From: Ganoderma boninense
Taxonomy: Eukaryota > Basidiomycota > Agaricomycetes > Polyporales > Polyporaceae
Direction of reading: 5' to 3'
Assembly (NCBI GenBank): GCA_002900995.3
Contig: CM035307.1
Location: forward strand, 2,108,001 to 2,172,000
DNA: 64,000 nucleotides
Each line of letters opens with the position of its first letter. Position 1 is the stretch's first letter. The notes below the pieces were generated by a model that was not told where the DNA came from, did no database searches, and saw only the letters and a program-made list of their open reading frames with translations. The position numbers and the translations under genes are program-made. Shown piece by piece: positions 11,847 to 21,752 of this stretch.

Positions 11847-14800
11847 ATGGTAAAGGAGACGCCTTCCAAGGCCACCAATGATAGTGATGGCGTCGGAGAT
11901 GGGTCATCCACCCGGCGTACGTGAGCTCGCACTCTTCAATTTGACAATGACTGACACTTCGATCTTCCGCCCGCATACAGCGATACGTAAGTCGGCAGCA
12001 AGAGCGCATCTCGGTGAGTACACCTTCCCTTAACGGATGGTAACAATACTCACCTGTTTAAACCCAGCATGGGAACAGGAGAAAAGCAGACGTAACAAGG
12101 CCGAATCCGGGCCTAAGAACAAGCCTGGCCCCGAGGTCAAGAAACGTACGGCAAGATTGAGCTGATAGACCCTGCTTACCTTCATGTACACCCTGACCTC
12201 TGCCATAGCCGACGCGAACTCGGTTCCCCGAAAGCCCAAGCCAAGTTACGACGCGGCGCAGATTCCGAACACATCTGATGAAGAGGCGACACCTCCCAGC
12301 ATCATGAAGATTGGGCCGCCGAAGAAGGCAAAGCGCAGCAAGAAGCCGGACGAGGAAGAGCCGGAACCAGAGGACGCGGACGAGGAGCAGACGATCCCGT
12401 CTCAACGTCGAGACCACCGTCGACGCGCGGCCAGTGCGGGGTCACCTGGGAGAGCCGGACCCAGTTGTGAAGGGGCACACGACAGTGAGGACGAAGAGCT
12501 TGAGGCCTTCAAGGAGGGAGAGAGCGACGACGACGAGGATAACAAGCGCGGACACGACGACGACGAGGAAGATGAGGAAGAAGAGCCAGAAGACGACCTG
12601 GCGAAGCTCAACCCTCGCGCGCTCCTCGAGAAGCTCGATGCGGAGGTAAGTCTAAGCGCCCGTCCGTCGCCTCTCTCTCTCACCACCAGATGCCCAACTT
12701 CCCCCTTCCCCATCCCTCTGCTTTCCTCTGTCTCGTTCACTGTCTCCCAATCCAGGAGGCTCGGTGGGCCAAGGACGACACCGAAGATGCTGACGCCATC
12801 GAAGGCTTGATGTCTGACAACCCGCCGCGGACACAATCCCACCGGCGTCGCGCTTCAGCAACCTCTGCGCCCTCCAACTCTCGTGCTCAAGAGCATACAT
12901 CCGCCGCCTCTCTCCCATCAACGTCCAGGAAGCGTCGGGCAGTGGTTGTCAGTGAGAGCGAGGGCAGTAATTCCGAGGCAGTGAGTTTTTCGATCTTCCT
13001 GATCCATGTTTCATACGGACGCTTTTCGTATCTACGCCTGCCCCATTTACCTATCGGGCGGGCAACGCTTCCGAACGAACACTGGGTTCTTTTCGCGTGT
13101 TCGGCGCCCCTTGCGCCGTACTTCGTGATGACTACCTTGCACGCACCATCACGCCTTCATTCACGCTTCACTGCATCTCTGGCCACTTGTCGTTCTTTCT
13201 AACAAAGAGGTGCTTTGCTTTCTAGGCTTCCCATACTGCCAAGAAGCAGAAGAAACCCATCAATACGCCCATCCGTGGCGGGGCAGGTACATCTACGAAG
13301 TTTCGAGTGTGGCGTGGTCTGACTGCGCCATCAGCTAAGGACAAGGGTAAGGCCAAGGAGTCTCAGCAGAACCTGGAGGATCGCGAGGAGCAGAGACGAG
13401 CCGCGCGCGAACAACAGAAGCAGGAAGAGCGACGGAAGGAGCGCGAGCAGCAGCTCCGAGAACTTGAGAGACTGCGAAGGCGTCTCGAGCGGGAGGATGA
13501 CGAAGAGCAAGGCCGTCTGGAGCTGCAATCGCATTCGGGCAAGAAGCGCGCTACCACTGAAACGGGAAAGGAGAAGGAGAAGGAACGGGGGAGGGGGCAG
13601 AACCGCGAGAGGGAGCAGGCGAAGCCGAAGAGTGTGAGCGCGACAGATAAGGCGAGCGCGAATGCTGGCAAGAAACGTGCCAAGCCTGACGAGGTACGTA
13701 CATCATATTCGTGAAGTCTGCTCGATGATGACCTATGTTGCAGGACATCGCGTGGGCGGATGAGAGGTCGGGTCAGGCCTCTAGTTCCAAACGTGCTGCC
13801 AAGCGCAAGCGCAATGAAGAGGTATGTTAGCTATTGTCTCAAGGTTCACTCACCTATTTACCTTGCGAACAGGCCAGTGCTGACGGGAGTGAGCTCAGCG
13901 AGGCTGACATTAACAGTGAGCTTGACCCCGCTGAAGGCAACGTCGGTGTCGTCATCCACGAGGGAGGTCGCATCCGGCTCACCGACCAGCACGGCCGCGT
14001 TCAGCGCGTTTGTACCACGGCCATCAAGGAGCTTCTCACCAACATCTGTATCAAGAACGCATACCCGGATGGGCCAGATAAGTCCAGCGACTTTGCGAAG
14101 GCGGCGCTCATCACTGCCGCCAAGGCCCTCAAGTACAACGACATCTTAAAGAAGCTCCGGGCGGATGACGACTATGCAAACAAGCTTGCATCAATTGTGA
14201 GCTTTTCCTTTCGCACCCAGTTTTGTATCTCAGATTGGTTTTCTAGCCTGCTCAGCGCGTCTACAACCTCCGCGGCAAAGCCAAGAAAGCTTCTGATCCA
14301 CTAGCTTCGACTGTGTTCAACCTCGAAGGCGGTGATGTAGACAAGGTTCGGTGGCTTCACGATGGACTGCGATTCATCTATCCGCATAACTATGAGGTAT
14401 GTTTACGGATTCATTCGTGCAATGTTGCGCTAAAAATGTGTTTTAGAACGATACTGTGGATGGCGAGAAGGCATATAGCCAGCCAATCTTTTATCAGATT
14501 CTTCGCAGTGCTTTCTTCAACAAGCCTCGAAGCTTTGGTTTTACGATCATGGAGCGATTCGAATCATCACATCCGGAGAAGCCAGACGAGAAGGAGATCC
14601 CGTCGGCGCTTCTGGCGCTTGCTGCGACGGCGGTATGTACATTCCCAGGTCTATCATTTGTGGTCCATTCCTGACGCTTTTCAGGTATTTGCCTCTATCG
14701 AGGACTACCGGACCGCACGCAGTGAGGCAGGCGATTTCAAGAGCAACCTTTTCATCGAGGCGTACCGCTCCAATATTGACGTCTTGTCGGAGATCAAGTC

Positions 14801-14975
14801 TGACAACATTGGCGCTTATCATCGACTGATGCATGGTTTGTACTGCAAGCTCATGTACGTTCCTCTCTTTGCATGATATATGGCGTGTAATAAAACATCT
14901 ATTAGGGGAACTTCAGCAACTAGTGTTCGCAGCGGTGCAAGGAGCTTTCTCAACACCAAGGACATGGCGCAGTAG
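11847..14975 (+). CDS. DUF6532-domain protein
   Basis: A gene of about ten exons. The start ATG at 11847 opens MVKETPSKATNDSDG, and the first three introns are phase-consistent (for example the junctions reading RPIRKSAARAHL and KKPDANSVPRK). The N-terminal half is low complexity: acidic Asp/Glu tracts at about 12500-12600, then a basic, Glu/Arg-rich coiled region (13380-13600) with likely nuclear localisation signals. The C-terminal half, from about 13910, is the globular domain: TAIKELLTNICIKNAYPDG, FAKAALITAAKAL, RVYNLRGKAKK, PIFYQILRSAFFNKPRSFGF, EIPSALLALAATAVFASIEDY and YHRLMHGLY. This order matches DUF6532 proteins, an expanded Agaricomycete family of unknown function. The last intron gives the end MGTSATSVRSGARSFLNTKDMAQ-like tail and the stop at 14973-14975. 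Function cannot be inferred beyond a probably nuclear location. Confidence 0.85.
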
Positions 14976-15608
14976 TGTGGCAAACTGCTTCTGATGCTAT
15001 CTAGACTTGTACCTCTCATTTCATACTGCCTTTTCTATTATATCATGGACGCTAGGATCTAATTCCCAGATTGCTATTACCTATACCCTCTCATGTCCTA
15101 TTGCGCTAGCTTAATACTTACTTTAGATTCACTTTGTAATTGTGGCTACTCTAATAACATCTATTAATGCTTAAACACTTGTGTGATGTGAGATTATGGC
15201 TATCTTGCAGCAATTGCTGTCTACTGGCTCTACTCTTTCTAGACTGTTGTTATGAGTACTGACTTCAAATGATAGATAATTATTCCTACTACACCTCTAT
15301 TTTAGATCTATTCAAGGCAATTCAGACTATTTTACTTGGGAACCTAACAAAATTTTGCTATGTAGATCCACTCTGTCTATAGATGCTATAATAGTGCTAG
15401 TAGACATAATAAGGGCTGATATGGCTAATGCAGTAATAATTTGCAGAAAGGGGGTTTCCAGATGAAGCACCCTTCCTCCACCGACCATCTTGAGCCACCT
15501 AACTCTACTCCACCACATATACCAGCATCGCTTCACTCACTGAAAACTCGATTCGCTACTTCCAGGGTCCTTCACCTTCAGCTCCAGACTCAAAGCCAAT
15601 CCGCCAGC
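14976..15608. other. AT-rich, CpG-poor spacer upstream of the BTB gene
   Basis: About 14990-15450 is clearly more AT-rich and poorer in CpG than the genes around it, with no coding frame. It may be a decayed repeat. The last ~150 nt return to normal composition and should be the promoter of the BTB gene whose ATG is at 15609. Confidence 0.45.
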
Positions 15609-15617
15609 ATGTCCGAG
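15609..15617 (+). pseudogene. First three codons of the BTB gene, cut off by Gypsy-1
   Basis: ATGTCCGAG lies directly before the 5' LTR. Its last five bases CCGAG are the target-site duplication and occur again at 22097-22101. Skipping the element and one duplication copy, the frame runs open from this ATG into the BTB domain, so this is the original start of the gene continued at 22097. Confidence 0.8.
15613..15617 (+). repeat. Target-site duplication CCGAG, left copy
   Basis: CCGAG directly precedes the 5' LTR and is repeated exactly after the 3' LTR, the 5-bp duplication expected of a Ty3/Gypsy integrase. Confidence 0.95.
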
Positions 15618-15950
15618 TGTAACGGTCCCGACCGTTACACGAGCCTCATGGCCAATGTCCCTGCTCACGCGCTTGTCAGTAGCTACGATCCGGACTCACG
15701 CGCCCATCTTCCAGGTCTCCTGCTTTGTACCCGACTCCTCTATGACATCTACTTGACGCCACGACTCGATCGCAAATACTTGTACTTACTTATATTTTCC
15801 CTTGTGCTCATCTTGTAGCCTCGTCGAAGCAACGCAGTTCCTGCTCGCTCTTGCTCTCGTCCACCTCTCTCGCGTGACGCTCGCCCTCGTCTCGTCTTCG
15901 TCTTTCGTCCTCGACCCTCTCGTTCTTGCGCTCAGAAGCGAGCCGTTACA
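15618..15950 (+). repeat. 5' LTR of Gypsy-1
   Basis: A 333-bp LTR beginning TGTAACGGTCCC and ending AGCCGTTACA, repeated at 21766-22096. It contains a TATA-like TATATTTT at 15791-15798, so transcription should begin near 15820. The tenmer at 15823-15832 matches the predicted RNA 5' end used for self-priming. Confidence 0.96.
15791..15798 (+). promoter_or_regulatory. TATA-like element of the Gypsy-1 LTR promoter
   Basis: TATATTTT about 30 nt upstream of the GTCGAAGCAA sequence that pairs with the primer site. It is kept in the other LTR. Confidence 0.55.
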
Positions 15951-15952
15951 GT

Positions 15953-15962
15953 TTGCTTCGAC
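15953..15962 (+). promoter_or_regulatory. Self-priming primer-binding site of Gypsy-1
   Basis: TTGCTTCGAC starts two bases after the 5' LTR, where a primer-binding site belongs. It does not start with the TGG expected for a tRNA 3' CCA end, but is the exact reverse complement of GTCGAAGCAA at 15823-15832, just downstream of the LTR TATA. This is the arrangement known for Tf1-type self-priming. Confidence 0.7.
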
Positions 15963-16076
15963 CCCCCAACCTCGTCCCGATCCCATCTCGACTTTCGCCA
16001 CACCCGGCGTCTTGATCCCACATCAGGCGCTGGTCTCCTCGTCTCGCTCGCCTCCGTTCCCCTCGTCTTCGACATC

Positions 16077-17228
16077 ATGAACGTCGATCCCAACGCCAAT
16101 CTCATCGACTTCGGTGGTGCACCACCTGCCCAAGGTACCGCACCCGCTGCTCCGCCTCCACAGGCACCACCCCAAGCACAAGGCCCGAATGCGCAGCCTC
16201 CACAGCCACCTCCGAACGCACCTGCCGATCCCATGGCCGCCCTGCTCCACTCCATCTATCAGCTGGGCCTCGAGTCCAGTGCGGTGCGCGAAAATCAGCG
16301 CCTCCAGGGGCTCGCGTTCGAGGCCATGACGGCTCGGATCCAGTCGATGACGTCCGCCCCCCGGACGTCCAGCAACATCAAGGTCCGAGACCCCCCGCTC
16401 TTCAAGGGCAAAGCGACCGAGGTCGACTCGTTCATACACGATGTCGACAGTGCCATTTATTTGCAGCCCGCGCTGCTTAATGGCTCAAACCAAGCTAAGT
16501 GTGTTTACATGGCTTCATGGCTCGATGAGGGTGCGCCTAAGACGTGGCTGAAGGCCATGCTCCGGCGTAACCACGACTTCTATGATGACTGGGAAGCGTT
16601 CCGCGCGGCTTTCCGCCAGCGTTTCCAGGATTCCGACCTTGAGGCCCGTAAGCTGCATAAGCTCGAGAAGCTTACGCAGACAGGCTCTGCCGCGTCATAC
16701 GCGAACGAGTTTGCCGAGGGCCTCGAGTATGTTGACTGGACGGAGAAGCATGCTATCCGTCAGTTCAACCGCGGATTGAAGCATGAGTTGCAGATGCAGC
16801 TTCTCAAGGAAGACCTGCCTGACACACTCGACGCTTGGATCCCTATTGTCGTCCGCATGGACGACAAGATGCACAACCTTGAAGTTGAGACCCGGCGCCG
16901 CGAGAAGCTCAAGTCTTCCTCGCACGGAAGCTCGAGCTCGTCTCGCCCGTCCGATAAGTCTCACAAGCCTCGGGCTGCTAATAGCGGCTCGAACCTTCCG
17001 CCTCCGCCGCCTCCTGGTCCCTCACACTCTGGTGAGGTGCCTATGGAGATTGACGGTGTGAAACACGGCAAGGTCACAGACGCAGAGCGTGAGCGCCGTC
17101 GCAAGGACAAGCTCTGTTTCTACTGTGGCCAGGGCAAGCATAGGATTGCTGAATGCCCCAACATGTCTGAGGAAAAGAAAAAGAAGTATCAGGCTAGCCA
17201 GGCTTCCCGTCTGTCGGGAAATGCCTAG
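16077..17228 (+). CDS. gag: Gypsy-1 Gag (capsid and nucleocapsid)
   Basis: An intact frame of 383 residues from the ATG at 16077. The N-terminus is Pro/Ala/Gln-rich (about residues 15-55). The capsid-like retrotransposon gag domain follows, with LFKGKATEVDSFIHDVD, AKCVYMASWLDEGAPKTWLKAM and DWEAFRAAFRQRFQD. A Ser-rich linker leads to one CCHC zinc knuckle (CFYCGQGKHRIAEC) near residue 350, expected to bind the element RNA. The frame ends S-G-N-A-stop at 17226-17228; the slippery heptamer GGGAAAT is in the last codons, so a fraction of ribosomes should pass into pol by a -1 shift. Confidence 0.95.
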   Translation: MNVDPNANLIDFGGAPPAQGTAPAAPPPQAPPQAQGPNAQPPQPPPNAPADPMAALLHSIYQLGLESSAVRENQRLQGLAFEAMTARIQSMTSAPRTSSNIKVRDPPLFKGKATEVDSFIHDVDSAIYLQPALLNGSNQAKCVYMASWLDEGAPKTWLKAMLRRNHDFYDDWEAFRAAFRQRFQDSDLEARKLHKLEKLTQTGSAASYANEFAEGLEYVDWTEKHAIRQFNRGLKHELQMQLLKEDLPDTLDAWIPIVVRMDDKMHNLEVETRRREKLKSSSHGSSSSSRPSDKSHKPRAANSGSNLPPPPPPGPSHSGEVPMEIDGVKHGKVTDAERERRRKDKLCFYCGQGKHRIAECPNMSEEKKKKYQASQASRLSGNA

Positions 17229-20200
17229 CTGGGAGTAGCAGCAAGGTCCCGGAGCTCCCGGCGACACAAGGGACTCAGGCACCCGCTCGCAGGGCTCCAA
17301 CACACGTCCGTTTTGACAGCGGCGTGTGGACTCTCAAGCCTGCTGGTGCCCCATGTTTCCGTCTCTCAACTCACCTTATGCGCGATCCGTCGTTGTCTGG
17401 ACATTTTTTCATTAATGTCATCCTTGAATTTCCTAAGCAAAAACCCATCTCTACGTATGCTCTCGTTGATTGTGGTGCCAACAAGTCTTGTATTTCTGTT
17501 TCGTTTGCGAATCGTCATGGTCTCCCACGTCGTCTCAAGGACGAACCCGTGCCTATCACGGCCGTGGACGATCGTCCTATTGCCTCCGGTCTCGTTACCC
17601 ATGATGTTGTGGCTTCTCTTCGTGTTAAGTCTCACGCCGAGGTTCTCGCCTTGGGCGTTGTATCAGTCTCATACCCGATTATACTCGGGCTCGATTGGCT
17701 TGAGCGCCATAACCCCTCGATTGACTGGGCCCGCCGAGAGCTCGCGCTCTCGTGCTGTGGCATAAACCCAGCCAACCCCGTCTCGGTCTTCGGCTCGGGG
17801 CTTAATCGCCTCAAGCCTCCCGTCTTCATCTCGTCCCTGCAGGCTTCGTCTTCGACGTCGGTTGGCCTAGGCTTCGGTCTTAACGGCCGGACGTTCACCA
17901 CTTCGCACCCGGATGGCATCGCCCGCTCTGATCAAGCAGCGTGCTGGCCTCATGCTCGAGGCGTTCCATTCCTCTCCTCCACCACCATTCCCTGGCATGC
18001 CCCTCGACTCAGGACACCCGTCCTCTCGACTACGACCTCTCGCCCTTCGTCTCCTGGCTCCGGCATCGGCTGCGGTCGAACCGGCCCCGTTCCTCTTCGT
18101 TCCGGCACTGGCTGCGGTCAGACCGGTTCAACACCTTCGTCGCAGCTGTCCGACGCTCCACCGTCCGACACGCCTCACCTCGACATCTCGTTCATCAACT
18201 CGGCGCGGTTTCGCAAGTATGCTCGCAACAACCCCGCTGCAGTCCTCTGGTATCATCCTCTCGGATCCCCCGGCTACGCTGTCGCCTCTGCGTCACTCGA
18301 CGCTGCGACCACACCCTCCGAACCTCCTGTCTCAGACCCTCCATCAACGGCTCCACCTCCCGAGCCTCCGCCTCCTAACGACTTCCTCCAGCATGTCCCG
18401 GAGAAGTATCATGAGTACGCCTCTGTCTTCTCTCCGGTCGACGTCGAGGCACTCCCTCCTCATCGCTCTGGTTTTGATGCGGCCATCGAGATCGAGGAAG
18501 ACAAGTCCCCGCCGTTCGGTCCCCTCTACCACCTCTCCAAGGACGAACGCGAGGTTCTTTTCGACTACGTCGAGACGAACCTGCGCAAGGGCTTCATCCG
18601 TCGCTCCTCCTCTCCGGCTGCCTCCCCCGTCCTCTTCGTGCGCAAGAAGTCCGGCGAGCTCCGCCTTTGCGTGGACTATCGCGGGCTCAACGCCATCACG
18701 AAGAAGAACCGGTACCCGCTTCCGCTCATCGACGACTTGCTCGACCGTGTCCAGGGTTGTAAGGTGTTCTCAGTCCTCGACCTTAAGAACGCCTTCAACC
18801 TCATCCGGATACGCGATGGCGATGAGTGGAAAACCGCTTTCCGCACCCATTTGGGACTCTTCGAGTACATGGTTATGCCGTTTGGTTTGACTAACGCTCC
18901 AGGCATTTTTCAGGGCTTTATTCAGGACATGCTCCGAGATCTTCTCGATGTCGTGTGTGTCGTCTACATCGACAACATACTAATCTTTTCGCGCACGCAA
19001 GAAGAACACGAGCAGCACGTTAAGCTCGTGCTCGATCGTCTTCGCGCGGCCGGACTCTTCGCCAACGCGAAGAAGTGCACCTTCGAGCAGCCGGAAGTCG
19101 AATACCTCGGCTATCTGCTTGGCTCGCAAGGCATCAAGATGCACCCGCGCAAGCTCGAAACGATCGTGGATTGGCCTGCACCGGCCTCGGTGAAGGATGT
19201 GCAGTCGTTTTTAGGATTTACTAACTTCTACCGTCGCTTCATCGACAGCTACGCTCGGATCGTCCTCCCGCTCAATGTTCTCACACGGAAGGACGTCCGA
19301 GCGGCGCCGTTTGTTCTCTCGCCCGCTGCTGCCGATGCGTTCACCGCGCTCAAGCGTGCCTTTCTTTCTTCTCCTGTCCTTCGTCATTTCGACCCTAACC
19401 TCTCATCCACATTGCGTACTGACGCTTCAGACTTTGCTATTGCAGGCGTGCTCCACCAGCCGGACACAGACGGCTACCTGCACCCTGTAGCTTACTTCTC
19501 GCGCAAGCTTTCCCCTGCCGAGATTAACTACGAGGTGTACGACAAGGAACTCCTCGCTATTGTCGAGTCATTCCGCGACATGCGCGCGTGGCTCATAGGT
19601 ACGGATACTCCTGTTTCTGTCATCTCCGATCATAAGAACTTGGAGTACTTCATGACCTCACGTGTCCTGAACCGTCGTCAGGCGCGCTGGTCTATGTTTT
19701 TGTCTGAATTCAACTTTATTCTTGATTATGCTCCCGGGCTTAAGAACCCCGCGGATGCGCCCTCGAGGTGTGCCGACTTCGCGCCTCGAGAGGGGGATGA
19801 CGTCCTCCAGGCGAACACCAAAGTCCTACTGACTCCCTTGCACACACAGAAACTTTTCGCTTCTTCAGACGCTTCGTCGTCACCTGGCATCCAAGTTTTT
19901 GCCACCACGGTCCTCTCAACGGACAACTCGGACCTTGCAGAGCGTTACAAGGCCGCCATTCGTGATGACTCTGAGTGGCGAGACGCTCTTGCTCAAGACA
20001 ACTCCGATTTCCATATCGAGGGCAACCTCGTCTTTCACAAAGACCGTCTTTTCGTTCCTCTCGCTCTTCGCGCTGACATTCTCCGCTCGTGTCACGAGTC
20101 GGCTCTTGCAGGTCATCCCGGACGTGCGCGCACTCTCGCACTTGTCAAACGGGACTACTCATGGCCTGGCCTCATGACCTACGTTCGCAAGTACATTCGC

Positions 20201-21646
20201 GCGTGCGATGTCTGCGGTAGGATCAAGATGCCCCGCCACAAGCCTTTCGGTCTTCTTCATCCACTCGAGATCCCAGACAGGCCGTGGCTGTCCATCACGA
20301 TGGACTATATCGTGAAGCTCCCTCTGTCTCACGGGTACGACTCGATCTGGGTCGTGTGCGATCGTCTTACACGATACGCACATTTTGTGCCTTGTAACGA
20401 GACGTTGGACGCGCCCGGCTTGGCTTGGCTCTTTCTCGACCGTATCTTTCGCTATCACGGGCTCCCGGAGTCTATTATTTCAGACCGGGGCTCCACATTC
20501 GTTTCTGCATTTTGGAAAGAACTTACTGCTATGCTCCAGGTCGAACACAAGGCCTCGACGGCCTATCATCCCCAGACTGACGGCCTCTCCGAACGCTCAA
20601 ATCAAACTCTCGAGGCTTATCTTCGCGCCTACGTCTCCTACCAACAGGACGACTGGGTCGATTATCTGCCGCTCGCAGAGTTCGCCTTCAATAACAACGT
20701 CAACCTCTCGACCAACATGTCCCCGTTCTACGCCAACTTTGGCTTTCACCCGTCCTTCGAACCTCGTCTCACCGACACCGCCAACGTCCCTGCGGCCGCT
20801 GACCTTGTGACGCGCTTGGAGCGCCTTCACGGCGAGCTTCGCGCTGAGCTCAAGGTCGCACAGGAACGCCAGGCTCGCTATTACAATCAGCGAGTCTCCG
20901 AGTCGCCGCGCTACCAGCCTGACCAGCTCGTCTGGCTGCTGCGTCGCAACATCAAGACGACTCGTCCCTCCGACAAACTCGACCACCGTCGTCTCGGTCC
21001 CTTTCCCGTTGACCGCGCTATTTCCGACGTAGCATACAAGCTCCGTCTCCCTTCTTATCTCTCACGTTTACACCCTGTTTTCCACGTCTCCCTTCTCGAG
21101 CCTTACCACGATCCTTCTGACTTTCATGCTCATGCTGCTCCTATGCCCTTCACCCTTGATTCAGATAAGAACCCCGTCATTCATTCTGTTCTCGATTCTC
21201 GCCGTCTCGGTCAACATTACGAATACTTAGTGCACTGGGAGAAGTCGTCCTCGGACGAGGACTCCTGGGTTCCTCTTTCCGACATTCCATCTACGTACAA
21301 CGAGCTCCTTGAGCGCTTTCATCGACGCCACCCTTGTTCCCTTCGTCCTCCTGACTCCGTCTTCTATTGCGACCGCTCCGTCGTTCCCGCTGATGCCGCT
21401 CCTTCTGCCCCTTCTGCTCCGCAGGTCCCTCCCGTCGCGCCTCCACCCGAACCCGCTCCCGCTCCCGCGTCCGCTGCCTCCGCACCCACAACCCGTCCTC
21501 GTCGCGCCGCTGTCCCTCCTTCCGCACCGCGTCCTCCCTCGCCCGCGCCCATCCGCGTTAACCCTCGCGTGTCCTACACGCCGCCGTCGCAGACGACGCT
21601 CCGGTCTGGACGCGTCTCTCGACCGCCGCCGCCGAAGGACTCGTGA
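17198..21646 (+). CDS. pol: Gypsy-1 Pol: protease, RT, RNase H, integrase, chromodomain
   Basis: The frame is open from 17198 to the stop at 21644-21646 (about 1480 codons) and should be made as a Gag-Pol fusion by -1 frameshifting. In order it shows an aspartic protease (ALVDCGANKSCIS), RT (LFVRKKSGELRLCVDYRGLN, YIDNILIFS), RNase H (LRTDASDFAIAGVL and VYDKELLAIVESF), the integrase zinc module (H...H...CDVCG), the DDE core (MDYIVKLP, IISDRGSTFVSAFW, STAYHPQTDGLSERSNQ), a GPF module (LGPFPVDRAISDVAYKL) and a chromodomain (VLDSRRLGQHYEYLVHWEK). A Pro/Ala-rich tail follows. The chromodomain should direct integration to marked chromatin. Two catalytic motifs are unusual: DCG instead of DS/TG in the protease and YIDN instead of YXDD in RT. 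Confidence 0.95.
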   Translation, partial: PGFPSVGKCLAGSSSKVPELPATQGTQAPARRAPTHVRFDSGVWTLKPAGAPCFRLSTHLMRDPSLSGHFFINVILEFPKQKPISTYALVDCGANKSCISVSFANRHGLPRRLKDEPVPITAVDDRPIASGLVTHDVVASLRVKSHAEVLALGVVSVSYPIILGLDWLERHNPSIDWARRELALSCCGINPANPVSVFGSGLNRLKPPVFISSLQASSSTSVGLGFGLNGRTFTTSHPDGIARSDQAACWPHARGVPFLSSTTIPWHAPRLRTPVLSTTTSRPSSPGSGIGCGRTGPVPLRSGTGCGQTGSTPSSQLSDAPPSDTPHLDISFINSARFRKYARNNPAAVLWYHPLGSPGYAVASASLDAATTPSEPPVSDPPSTAPPPEPPPPNDFLQHVPEKYHEYASVFSPVDVEALPPHRSGFDAAIEIEEDKSPPFGPLYHLSKDEREVLFDYVETNLRKGFIRRSSSPAASPVLFVRKKSGELRLCVDYRGLNAITKKNRYPLPLIDDLLDRVQGCKVFSVLDLKNAFNLIRIRDGDEWKTAFRTHLGLFEYMVMPFGLTNAPGIFQGFIQDMLRDLLDVVCVVYIDNILIFSRTQEEHEQHVKLVLDRLRAAGLFANAKKCTFEQPEVEYLGYLLGSQGIKMHPRKLETIVDWPAPASVKDVQSFLGFTNFYRRFIDSYARIVLPLNVLTRKDVRAAPFVLSPAAADAFTALKRAFLSSPVLRHFDPNLSSTLRTDASDFAIAGVLHQPDTDGYLHPVAYFSRKLSPAEINYEVYDKELLAIVESFRDMRAWLIGTDTPVSVISDHKNLEYFMTSRVLNRRQARWSMFLSEFNFILDYAPGLKNPADAPSRCADFAPREGDDVLQANTKVLLTPLHTQKLFASSDASSSPGIQVFATTVLSTDNSDLAERYKAAIRDDSEWRDALAQDNSDFHIEGNLVFHKDRLFVPLALRADILRSCHESALAGHPGRARTLALVKRDYSWPGLMTYVRKYIRACDVCGRIKMPRHKPFGLLHPLEIPDRPWLSITMDYIVKLPLSHGYDSIWVVCDRLTRYAHFVPCNETLDAPGLAWLFLDRIFRYHGLPESIISDRGSTFVSAFWKELTAMLQVEHKASTAYHPQTDGLSERSNQTLEAYLRAYVSYQQDDWVDYLPLAEFAFNNNVNLSTNMSPFYANFGFHPSFEPRLTDTANVPAAADLVTRLERLHGELRAELKVAQERQARYYNQRVSESPRYQPDQLVWLLRRNIKTTRPSDKLDHRRLGPFPVDRAISDVAYKLRLPSYLSRLHPVFHVSLLEPYHDPSDFHAHAAPMPFTLDSDKNPVIHSVLDSRRLGQHYEYLVHWEKSSSDEDSWVPLSDIPSTYNELLERFHRRHPCSLRPPDSVFYCDRSVVPADAAPSAPSAPQVPPVAPPPEPAPAPASAASAPTTRPRRAAVPPSAPRPPSPAPIRVNPRVSYTPPSQTTLRSGRVSRPPPPKDS
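17216..17262 (+). promoter_or_regulatory. Programmed -1 frameshift signal at the gag-pol junction of Gypsy-1
   Basis: G GGA AAT (17216-17222) lies in the gag frame three to four codons before the stop, a canonical X XXY YYZ heptamer. Five nt later an 8-bp stem forms: GCTGGGAG (17228-17235) with CTCCCGGC (17255-17262), one G-T pair, loop 19 nt. The pol frame is -1 relative to gag and is open upstream only back to 17198, so the shift must occur in this short overlap. Confidence 0.8.
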
Positions 21647-21752
21647 TGCCCGGATGGTTTGGCCGGGGTCGCCTTGAGTCTTCGCGGTCGCACGATGCTT
21701 GCCGGATGCTCAGTCGCTGAGGTTCGCGCCTGCTATCGTTGCGCTCTCCCTT

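Noticed and set aside
15951..15970. tRNA-primed primer-binding site for Gypsy-1
   Set aside because: The sequence lacks the TGG complementary to a tRNA CCA end; the match to the element's own RNA 5' end is exact.
17913..18890. 325-codon alternative frame inside Gypsy-1 pol
   Set aside because: A shadow of the intact pol frame caused by strong codon bias; Ser/Arg-rich without domains.
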